Shown: positions 27,145 to 34,898 of the stretch, piece after piece
Position numbering within the stretch: position 1 is the first letter of the stretch
Layout of the letters: every line of letters starts with the position of its first letter
DNA from: Psychrobacter aquimaris
GTDB taxonomy: Bacteria > Pseudomonadota > Gammaproteobacteria > Pseudomonadales > Moraxellaceae
Reading direction: 5' to 3'
NCBI RefSeq assembly: GCF_016107525.1
Contig: NZ_JABASR010000004.1
Span: 212,035 to 276,034 of the forward strand
Length of the DNA: 64,000 nt
Translations under genes and position numbers: made by a program
Notes under the pieces: generated by a model
Told to the model about the DNA's origin: nothing
What the model saw: the letters and a program-made list of their open reading frames with translations, nothing else
The model's database searches: none

Positions 27145-28284
27145 TCATTTATTATTTGCTTTATTATTGTTATTGGTACTGTCATTGTTTTCGATATCAA
27201 TACCTAGCTTCTTTAGCTGCTGCTGCAGATTATCATAACAGCTGTCAGAGAGTTCGGCGGTTACTGGCAGTACCCATAGTCTGTTTATCAGCTCTTGATA
27301 CTCATCATTTAGCGCTTTATCAGTAGTGGCTTTCGACAGCAACGCTCTCATTTTTACCGCATCTTTACTGGTTACTACGATTGGATATTCGGTATACTGC
27401 AACAATTCCGCCAAGTCAAAATCATAATGATCAGGATAAGCATGTCCAACGACATCGAAGCCAAGCGAATTTAAAGTATCAAAAAACCGCTGCGGATAAC
27501 CAATACCGCTCACCGCATGTACTTTATGGCCCTTTTTAGGCGAATCAATGTGAGAATAAGATAAAGTAGGTTGCCATAAGAGTTGCAGAGCATTCGCCTC
27601 TAGATGCATCGTCAAGCGATTGGCTCGATATAGACTGCTATTATCTTTGTTATTATCAACTGAATCTGTTGTTAGTGGCTCATGGTAGATAACAGTTGCC
27701 CCCTGTAAGCGTGACATGGGCTCACGTAAAAACCCTGTTGGCAAGAGCTGTTGATTACCAAAGCCTCGTGTCGAATCGACCACAATCCATTCAATGTCAC
27801 GTTGCAGTGCATAATGCTGCAAGCCATCGTCGGCAATAATGAATTGCAAGTCAGGATGGGCAGCTAACAAGGTCATAATTGCTTGCTTACGATCAGGACA
27901 TACTGCCATGGGCGCATTTGTCATATTAACAATCAAACAAGGCTCATCCCCTACCACATTGGGCAAACTGGTGGCATCGACCAAAGCGGGCATTTGACTG
28001 GTATCACCACCATAACCACGACTAATAACACCTACCTTTATTCCCCGTTCTTGTAGATAATCAACCAAGGCAATAATCAATGGCGTTTTGCCACTACCAC
28101 CCACGCTGATATTACCGATCACCATAACGGGAACAGGCGCACGATAACTTTCTAACAGCCCAGATTTGTAAGCTTGACGACGCAGCGTGGTGATGAGTCC
28201 ATACAACCAACTAATAGGTAGCAATAGCCATAGCCAAGCGGCTTGACGTTGCCAGGCACGCGTCACTGTCGTCTCAATGCTCAT
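27145..28284 (-). CDS. lpxK: Tetraacyldisaccharide 4'-kinase LpxK
   Basis: Phosphorylates the 4' position of the lipid A disaccharide precursor at the inner membrane. Walker A is [14 protein letters not shown], followed by GVISRGYGG and [22 protein letters not shown]. An N-terminal hydrophobic anchor is near residues 13-33. Length 379 is longer than the usual 330-345; the extra is a C-terminal hydrophilic tail, including an Asn-rich end ([15 protein letters not shown]). The msbA stop lies 66 bases upstream and kdsB 37 bases downstream, both on the same strand. The msbA-lpxK pairing is common in gammaproteobacteria. Confidence 0.95.
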   Translation of the reverse strand: MSIETTVTRAWQRQAAWLWLLLPISWLYGLITTLRRQAYKSGLLESYRAPVPVMVIGNISVGGSGKTPLIIALVDYLQERGIKVGVISRGYGGDTSQMPALVDATSLPNVVGDEPCLIVNMTNAPMAVCPDRKQAIMTLLAAHPDLQFIIADDGLQHYALQRDIEWIVVDSTRGFGNQQLLPTGFLREPMSRLQGATVIYHEPLTTDSVDNNKDNSSLYRANRLTMHLEANALQLLWQPTLSYSHIDSPKKGHKVHAVSGIGYPQRFFDTLNSLGFDVVGHAYPDHYDFDLAELLQYTEYPIVVTSKDAVKMRALLSKATTDKALNDEYQELINRLWVLPVTAELSDSCYDNLQQQLKKLGIDIENNDSTNNNNKANNK

Positions 28285-28350
28285 TATTATTGGCTACTTA
28301 TCCTATTATTTTAGTGCAGCAAGAGTGTTGCAAGATAGCGATACATAAAT

Positions 28351-30138
28351 CTACTCAAAATCGCGCTCATACATTTGTGCATAATGACCTTGCAATTGCA
28401 TCAGCTCATCATGCGTGCCTAACTCAACGATTTGACCACTATCTAACACTGCGATACGATCTGCGGACTCAATAGTGGTTAATCGATGTGCAATGACTAA
28501 CGTCGTACGATCTTTCATCACATTATCAAGCGCTTGTTGAATGTAGTACTCTGACTCATTGTCTAACGCACTGGTTGCTTCATCTAAAATTAAAATCGGC
28601 GCGTCTTTTAATAGCGCACGAGCAATCGATAAGCGCTGACGCTGCCCGCCAGAGAGTTGCAAACCTTCAGCACCGATTTCACTTTGATAGCCATTTGGCA
28701 TTTTCATAATAAAATCATGGGCAAAAGCATCTTTTGCGGCGCGTTCAACTTCAGCTTGGGTTTTACTGGCTAAGCCACCATAAGCAATATTGTTAAATAC
28801 CGTGGTATTGAACAGGACTACTTGTTGATTGACCATCGCAATCTGCGCCCGTAAGCTCTCAAGCTTAATGTCTTCAATCGGTATGCCATCCAAGGTAATT
28901 TGCCCAGAAGAAGTCGATAAGGTACGCGTCAGTAAATTGACTAAAGATGATTTACCAGCACCACTTCGCCCTACCAATGCAACCGTCTCACCCGCTCTTA
29001 CATCTAATGTAAAGTCACGCAAAGCGACCGTCGAATCAGGATAAACCAGACTGACATTATCCAGCTTAATTTCACCTGTCAAAGTAGGGCTAAGCACACC
29101 AGTATCTGTTTCTTCTGGCTCATCTAGCAATGCAAAAATAGACTCACCTGCCGCAATCCCTTTTTGCAGTTTTTGATTCACATCAGTCAGTGAGCGCACC
29201 GGTTTACTGAGCAATCCTGCAGCAGCGATATACGAGATAAACTCACCCGCTGAGATATTGTCTATCACCGATGGGCGCAGTGCGAGCCACACCACAACTG
29301 ACATGGCTATCGCCATTAGCAACTGTACCGCTGGTGTATTGATACTATTGGTCACAACGACCTTCATGCCTTGGCGTAAGTTCTTTTTTGATGTTTTATC
29401 GAAGCGTGCGGCTTCGTATGCTTGACCGCCATAGTTTTTGACAACCTGATAGCCACCGATAACTTCATTGGTAATATGGCTGACATCACCCATCGTCTCT
29501 TGAATGCCCTTAGACAACTTTAGATAACGCTTTGAAGCCACACGAATAAGCCACAATATGGGCGGTAGCACAATAAACAAAATTAACGTCAAACGCCAAT
29601 TGCTATAAAGCAAGAAGCCTATCAAGGCCACGACAGTCAAACCATCTCGCAGTAGCGTCTTCATAGAGTCTGTGCTGGCTGCGGTGACTTGCTCAACATC
29701 AAATATCAGCTTGGATGAAATGGTTCCAGCAGGATTGGCCAAGTAGAAGGAGCTTGGCAGACGAAGCAATTTATTAAAGACTTCCACCCGCAGCTCATAT
29801 ACCAAATTACGCGAGACCAGAGCAGAGTAATAATTACCCAAAAAGCTACCAACACCGCGGACAAAAAATAGACCAATGATCAATAATGGAAATAAATCCT
29901 GTTTGCTTTGATCGCTCTGATTAATGGCGTCGGTGATGTATTGAAGTAATTTGGCAATCCAAATCTCTGTCGCTGCATTAATCGCAAAGCCTACCACAGT
30001 AAGCATTAATGCCCACCAATATGGTTTTAAATAACTCAGCAAACGCAGCAAGGTCTTATGTTTAGGTATGTTTGACGGCTCTGCTGATAATGTTTTAGCA
30101 GCAGTTTTTGCAGAGTCAGGTTGATATGCTTGGCTCAT
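28351..30138 (-). CDS. msbA: Lipid A export ABC transporter MsbA
   Basis: 595-residue half transporter that flips lipid A-core across the inner membrane. Residues about 30-320 hold six membrane helices. The nucleotide-binding domain has Walker A GRSGAGKSSLV, the ABC signature LSGGQRQRLSIAR, Walker B ILILDEATSALD and the switch His in VIAHRLTT. The N-terminal 25 residues are polar. Its position between exbD and lpxK is what favours MsbA over other ABC-B exporters. Confidence 0.94.
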   Translation of the reverse strand: MSQAYQPDSAKTAAKTLSAEPSNIPKHKTLLRLLSYLKPYWWALMLTVVGFAINAATEIWIAKLLQYITDAINQSDQSKQDLFPLLIIGLFFVRGVGSFLGNYYSALVSRNLVYELRVEVFNKLLRLPSSFYLANPAGTISSKLIFDVEQVTAASTDSMKTLLRDGLTVVALIGFLLYSNWRLTLILFIVLPPILWLIRVASKRYLKLSKGIQETMGDVSHITNEVIGGYQVVKNYGGQAYEAARFDKTSKKNLRQGMKVVVTNSINTPAVQLLMAIAMSVVVWLALRPSVIDNISAGEFISYIAAAGLLSKPVRSLTDVNQKLQKGIAAGESIFALLDEPEETDTGVLSPTLTGEIKLDNVSLVYPDSTVALRDFTLDVRAGETVALVGRSGAGKSSLVNLLTRTLSTSSGQITLDGIPIEDIKLESLRAQIAMVNQQVVLFNTTVFNNIAYGGLASKTQAEVERAAKDAFAHDFIMKMPNGYQSEIGAEGLQLSGGQRQRLSIARALLKDAPILILDEATSALDNESEYYIQQALDNVMKDRTTLVIAHRLTTIESADRIAVLDSGQIVELGTHDELMQLQGHYAQMYERDFE

Positions 30139-30228
30139 AAAAGCCTCAATTTGGGGGTCATAATATGAATGGACTGCGCTAAAATCACAGTGTTATAAAG
30201 GCATCAATGGCACTAAAGTAGTTATAGG

Positions 30229-30660
30229 CTACTGCGGTAACGGCTGACCAAGTGGCACGACCGTACTGATATTAAGGTTCAAAAATCCCAGTTTACCCGC
30301 AATATCCATCACTCGTACAACCGATTGATGGGTGGCATTGGCATCCGCAGCAATAACAAATAGCATGTCACGATTACTGCCTGCTTCTTGTTGTAGCATG
30401 CTGGTCAACTCTGCCTCATTGCTACTGGCAAGCGTAATACCGTTCACCAGATAACTGCCATCTTCTTGTACTGCCACTTCGATACTATTTTTCTCTTCTG
30501 TCAGCGCGACACCTTCAGCTTCAGGAAGAATAATATTTAAACGGCTAAAATGATTAAACGACGTTGCTAACAGCAAAAATACGATCAAAAACAATAAACA
30601 GTCAATCATCGGGGTCAAGTTAATTTCGAGCGGCTCAACAGTCGGTTTTCTAAAGCGCAT
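30229..30660 (-). CDS. exbD: ExbD/TolR family biopolymer transport protein
   Basis: 143 residues with one N-terminal membrane helix (IDCLLFLIVFLLLATSF) that contains the conserved functional Asp in LTPMIDCLLFL. The rest is periplasmic, including ITLASSNEAELTS and the final NLNISTVVPLG. Works with the ExbB-type protein encoded 72 bases upstream as a proton-driven motor for TonB or an equivalent partner. No tonB or tolA is in this window. It is 90 bases upstream of msbA on the same strand. Confidence 0.92.
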   Translation of the reverse strand: MRFRKPTVEPLEINLTPMIDCLLFLIVFLLLATSFNHFSRLNIILPEAEGVALTEEKNSIEVAVQEDGSYLVNGITLASSNEAELTSMLQQEAGSNRDMLFVIAADANATHQSVVRVMDIAGKLGFLNLNISTVVPLGQPLPQ

Positions 30661-30732
30661 ATCACTCTCTTTAATTTACTGAATACTCATGTGCTTGATG
30701 GATTATTAGGGCCTGCTGAACAGTCACAAATA

Positions 30733-31467
30733 TTAAGAAGTGAGAGCAACACCATTATTTGAGTTTAACCCATCCACTGCATACTCGTGATCTACAACGT
30801 CATCCGATGGCGCACGATGTGCAGGCACATTCAAACCAGCAGTAGAGGTATTTTCCAGCAAATGATAATCATACAACTCTTGAATCATTAGCCCCGCTTG
30901 CGTCTCAAATTGGGCATTAATATCGATAATACGGCGCTGAAAATAACGATAGGCAACCAGTGCTGGAATAGCCACGATCATACCAGCAGCAGTCGTAATC
31001 AACGCTTGTGACACACCAGCAGCAAGCATCGTTGGGTCTTGCATTGCGCCATCGGTAATCGCCAAAAATGACGAAATAATGCCTAATACCGTACCTAACA
31101 AACCCAGTAGTGGCGCAATCGCCCCTATGGTCCCAAGCATATTGATGTTTTTTTCTAACTGATGCACTTGTACGCTAGCGCGGTTTTGCATATGCATCGT
31201 CATCGAATCTAAGCCATATTGACGATACAGCAGCCCTGTCGCTAAAATATCTCCCAAAGGTGTTTTTTCTTTGACATTCATCAGCTGTGTACGACCAATA
31301 TCCCCATTCTCACGTAAGCGTGTGATTAGCTGTTCGCGCAACCTACTCGGGGCAACTTTATTAAACTGTAAGGTATGACTACGCTCGATGATGATAACCA
31401 ATGCCAATATTGAGCACACCACGATAGGCGTCATCAACCAACCACCCGCTTGTACCAACTCCCACAT
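30733..31467 (-). CDS. exbB: MotA/TolQ/ExbB proton channel protein
   Basis: 244 residues with membrane segments near 12-30, 110-135 and 150-175. GAIAPLLGLLGTVLGII and GVSQALITTAAGMIVAIPALVAYR are the family signature. Pairs with the ExbD protein downstream as the stator-like proton channel. The C-terminal 30 residues are polar and variable. First gene of the envelope group that continues through msbA, lpxK and kdsB; parB is just upstream with an 85-base gap, so a separate promoter is likely there. Confidence 0.92.
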   Translation of the reverse strand: MWELVQAGGWLMTPIVVCSILALVIIIERSHTLQFNKVAPSRLREQLITRLRENGDIGRTQLMNVKEKTPLGDILATGLLYRQYGLDSMTMHMQNRASVQVHQLEKNINMLGTIGAIAPLLGLLGTVLGIISSFLAITDGAMQDPTMLAAGVSQALITTAAGMIVAIPALVAYRYFQRRIIDINAQFETQAGLMIQELYDYHLLENTSTAGLNVPAHRAPSDDVVDHEYAVDGLNSNNGVALTS

Positions 31468-31552
31468 ACTGACTCTCTTTTATATTTTTATAAGAATAGC
31501 GGTTATCAAAATATCTCAAGTTCAAAGCATCACGACAAACTCGTTAGCGATA

Positions 31553-32698
31553 TCAAGCCTGTGCTTCTATATGCTTAATTAAGGCTGCTAACTGATCTTG
31601 GCTGTGGAAAAATATCTCAACACTACCCTGACCATCTTTTTTGTGTTTGAGTTTGACTTCAGCCCCTAACATGTCTGTCAGTCTTTGTATCAAACGCTCA
31701 GACTCACGAGATTGCGTTTGCTCAGCACGATTGGCTTTAGGCGCAGGCTGCAAGATCGATTTGACCAACTTTTCAGCGTCGCGTACTGTCATACCGCCAT
31801 CGATGATTTTTTGCGCGATAATTGGCTGCTGCTCAGAAGATAATGCCAATAGTGTGCGCGCATGACCCATATCTAAGGCGCTATTTGCCAAATGATCTTT
31901 GACTGTATCATGTAGCTGATTGAGACGCAGCAGGTTTGATACGGTGGTGCGCGCCTTGCCAACGACTTCGGCAATCATCGCATGACTCATACCAAATTCA
32001 GTATGAAAACGTTGTAATGCGGCGGCTTGCTCAATCACTGACAAGTCTTCACGCTGGATATTTTCAATCAAGGCCAGTGCGATGGCAAGCTCATCCGATA
32101 AAGCACGTTCAATCGCTGGGATGACAGATTTACCTGCCATTTTTGCCGCACGCCAGCGACGCTCACCAGCAATGATTTCATGAGTAACGAATGCTTCACT
32201 CTTGTCTTCATTGGCCAACAACGGACGGATAACGATCGGTTGCATGACGCCATGCTGCTCAATCGAAGACGCCAGCTCTGCAAGCGCCGTTTCACTCATA
32301 TCACGGCGTGGCTGGTACTTACCCGCTTGCAAACGCGTGACATCTATTTGCACCAAGCTGATTTGGTCTTCAGATGCACTGGCATCCGTTCCATTAACAC
32401 GACTCTTATTAACCGTACCTTTGTTTACCGTACGCGGCGACCGTGTGCTACGACTACTGGCAATGGTGTCAGAGGCAACAGGTTTGGCCATTGGTTTTTC
32501 ACTGGTCTCGTTACTATCAGATTGAACAGGCGTGCTAATATTTAATCTATCAGCGTTTAGCGTTTCAGCTGGCAAAGTACTCTCACGCGCCGCCATATCG
32601 TCTTGCAAGGCAGAGGCGGTGATTTGCTTTTCTTTTTTGATTGACCCCAATAAGGCATCTAAGCCTCGATTGGCAGCCAACCCTCTTTTCTTCGCCAT
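31553..32698 (-). CDS. parB: Chromosome partitioning protein ParB
   Basis: 381 residues. N-terminal KRGLAANRGLDALLG is the ParA-binding end, followed by a variable Ser/Thr linker. The core is IRPLLANEDKSEAFVTHEIIAGERRWRAAKMAG (CTP-binding box with GERRWRA), IENIQREDLSVIEQA and the helix-turn-helix MSHAMIAEVVGKARTTVSNLLRL. The C-terminal dimer domain ends the protein. ParB binds parS sites near the origin and loads as a CTP clamp. I found no good parS site in the window, so those lie elsewhere. Confidence 0.95.
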   Translation of the reverse strand: MAKKRGLAANRGLDALLGSIKKEKQITASALQDDMAARESTLPAETLNADRLNISTPVQSDSNETSEKPMAKPVASDTIASSRSTRSPRTVNKGTVNKSRVNGTDASASEDQISLVQIDVTRLQAGKYQPRRDMSETALAELASSIEQHGVMQPIVIRPLLANEDKSEAFVTHEIIAGERRWRAAKMAGKSVIPAIERALSDELAIALALIENIQREDLSVIEQAAALQRFHTEFGMSHAMIAEVVGKARTTVSNLLRLNQLHDTVKDHLANSALDMGHARTLLALSSEQQPIIAQKIIDGGMTVRDAEKLVKSILQPAPKANRAEQTQSRESERLIQRLTDMLGAEVKLKHKKDGQGSVEIFFHSQDQLAALIKHIEAQA

Positions 32699-32837
32699 GA
32701 TTACCTATCCTCTAACGCTAAAATAAAAGCCAAATAATTATTAATACAACTTACTCATTACTCATAAATATAATATTCAATATCTGTTTGCACGCTTTTG
32801 CCTGCAGTCTATCATTGGTGCTAAAAAAATATGCATA

Positions 32838-33617
32838 TTAGTCACTTTGTTTCATGACTTCAGCCGCCAATTTTTGATAAGCGCGCGCACCTTTTGACCA
32901 TCTCTCATAAGCGATAACTGGCAAACCATGCGCTGGCGCTTCTGCTAAGCGAATATTTCTTGGAATATGGGTCTTATACATAATATTGCCAAAATGCGCT
33001 TCCAGCTCGGCAGAAACATCACGAGCCAGTGTATTGCGTGCATCAAATAATGTTCTCACCACACCGCGGATATATAGCTTCGGATTCAACTCGGTTAAAC
33101 GCTCAATCGTCTGCGACAAATCAGCCAAGCCTTCTAGTGCATAGTATTCACACTGCATCGGAATAATGACGCTATCTGTAGCAACTAACGCATTAATCGT
33201 CAGCAAATTCAAGCTGGGTGCGCAGTCTATAACCACATAGTCGTAAGCCGGTTCTTTAGCAGCTAGCTGATCATTGACCAATGCTGCCATTGCTGTTTTA
33301 AACAGCTCATGACTATCGGTCTTATTCATCAAGGTAATATCCATGCCAGCCAAATCACGATTGGCACCGATCACATCAAACCCTGCCGGACTAGTAACAA
33401 TAGCATCAGACAGCGACACCCCGTCCAATAGCACGTCCGCTATCGTCAGTGCTAATTCGTTCTTATCGACACCCGTACCACTGGTCGCATTACCCTGTGG
33501 GTCTAAGTCAATCAGCAGTACATGCTTGCGCTTCGCAGCCAAGCTGGCGGTCAAATTTACTGCCGTCGTGGTTTTGCCCACGCCGCCTTTTTGATTCGCA
33601 ATTGCTATGATTTCCAT
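32838..33617 (-). CDS. parA: Chromosome partitioning ATPase ParA (Soj)
   Basis: 259 residues. Deviant Walker A KGGVGKTTTAVNLTASLA, DLDPQGNATSGTG and YDYVVIDCAPSLNLLTINAL identify a ParA/Soj ATPase, which forms a gradient on the nucleoid that moves ParB-parS. I chose the ATG at 33617 (MEIIAIANQKGG), the usual start of the family; a TTG four codons earlier is in frame but has no better ribosome site. It lies between rsmG and parB on the same strand, the usual order near a chromosomal origin. Confidence 0.96.
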   Translation of the reverse strand: MEIIAIANQKGGVGKTTTAVNLTASLAAKRKHVLLIDLDPQGNATSGTGVDKNELALTIADVLLDGVSLSDAIVTSPAGFDVIGANRDLAGMDITLMNKTDSHELFKTAMAALVNDQLAAKEPAYDYVVIDCAPSLNLLTINALVATDSVIIPMQCEYYALEGLADLSQTIERLTELNPKLYIRGVVRTLFDARNTLARDVSAELEAHFGNIMYKTHIPRNIRLAEAPAHGLPVIAYERWSKGARAYQKLAAEVMKQSD

Positions 33618-33842
33618 ACACTCACTCAATTTAATTAGGGTCTATTACTGTTATTTTACTTTTGACTTGAACAATCAATTTTTCGCTAAATTTTGCATAG
33701 CATAATACTCATAAGCGTCAAAAATACGAGTATCTCTATATAATTAGCGCGATCTGTATCACCATATTTTGAATATTATGCCATTCAGATATCAACAAAA
33801 TCATGTGGCACCGATATGTATCATCTAAAAGGTGTTCATAGC

Positions 33843-34559
33843 TTAGACATTTTTATAGGACAATTCAATTAAATGACGACTATCATGTAAACGAGGCACT
33901 TTAAGTTTAATCGTCTTAATATGCCAGTCATTGTCTAGTGCTTGTAGTTCTTCATCACTTGGTGCTTTGCCTTTCATCGCGCATAAGTAACCATTATCTG
34001 CTAAGCGCGGCTGAGCCACTTCGACAAAGTCGATCAAACTGGCGAAGGCTCTAGAGGTCACAACGTCATAGCTGGCTTCATGCGCCTCGATACGAGAAGC
34101 GATTGGCTGCATATTATTCAAACCCAGCTCGCTACTGATTTGCTTAATAAAACGAATTTTTTTCTGATTACTATCAAGGGCGGTGCATTGACGCTCTGGC
34201 TGACAAATCGCAATAATAACCGCTGGCAACCCTGCTCCCGTGCCAATATCTAACAGTGACCCTGATGGTAAATGCGTTATAATAGCCAAACAATCAATCA
34301 CATGTTTGATCAATGCCTCTTCTGGATCAGTGATGGCGGTCAGATTATACGCTTTATTCCACAACAAAAGCTGGTCTAAGTACAATAATAATGTGCGCTG
34401 CTGCGTCTCACTCAAGGATAGACTGAGCTCATTGACCGCTTGTGCCAAGGTATTTGCCAGCGCTGGTAATTGCGCGCCAAGCTTTACAAAGCCAGTTGGA
34501 TCAATACGGATATTGCCCGTGTTAGCAGAGGATGAAGATGTTCTAGTAAAGTCTGACAT
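33843..34559 (-). CDS. rsmG: 16S rRNA (guanine(527)-N7)-methyltransferase RsmG
   Basis: Class I SAM-dependent methyltransferase of 238 residues that methylates G527 of 16S rRNA. Seen: WNKAYNLTAI, then motif I LLDIGTGAGLPAVIIA, ALDSNQKKIRFI and VVTSRAFASL. It is about 30 residues longer than E. coli RsmG, all at the N-terminus (a Ser-rich lead). It is the first gene of a minus-strand run that continues to parA and parB. mnmG, its frequent upstream neighbour, is not seen; upstream is the divergent Lon-like protease. Confidence 0.95.
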   Translation of the reverse strand: MSDFTRTSSSSANTGNIRIDPTGFVKLGAQLPALANTLAQAVNELSLSLSETQQRTLLLYLDQLLLWNKAYNLTAITDPEEALIKHVIDCLAIITHLPSGSLLDIGTGAGLPAVIIAICQPERQCTALDSNQKKIRFIKQISSELGLNNMQPIASRIEAHEASYDVVTSRAFASLIDFVEVAQPRLADNGYLCAMKGKAPSDEELQALDNDWHIKTIKLKVPRLHDSRHLIELSYKNV

Positions 34560-34898
34560 ACAACGAGTTATCCAGTTTTGACATGTGAACCGTCTATTTT
34601 ATCATGCAGTCTGCCCATTGAATAGTTGCAGATTGCGCCAATGTGAGACATCTTATACTATCTGAGCCTATATTGAGGCGTTATTGTTCTTTGATCACCT
34701 TAAATGGATGATGAATGATTGCTTATATATGCGTTTTTGACAAAGCCTGCTAATGATACAAAACTGCTTTTAATGATTTATCTAAAGTATGGCTATATCT
34801 TGTAAAATACCTGTATTAATGATTAAGCTCAGTACAAAAAATTCAGCATAACAATCAATATAACCATTCCACTTTCTACAAACGATTACTGTACACCT
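34560..34898. other. Divergent intergenic region between rsmG and the Lon-like protease gene
   Basis: 339 bases, AT-rich. I see no ORF, RNA gene or clear operator. It must contain the two promoters. There is no cluster of DnaA boxes, so it is not an origin. Confidence 0.5.

Noticed and set aside
31553..34559. Possible parS centromere or oriC near rsmG-parA-parB
   Set aside because: I looked for the TGTTTCACGTGAAACA type palindrome and for clusters of DnaA boxes and found none convincing.
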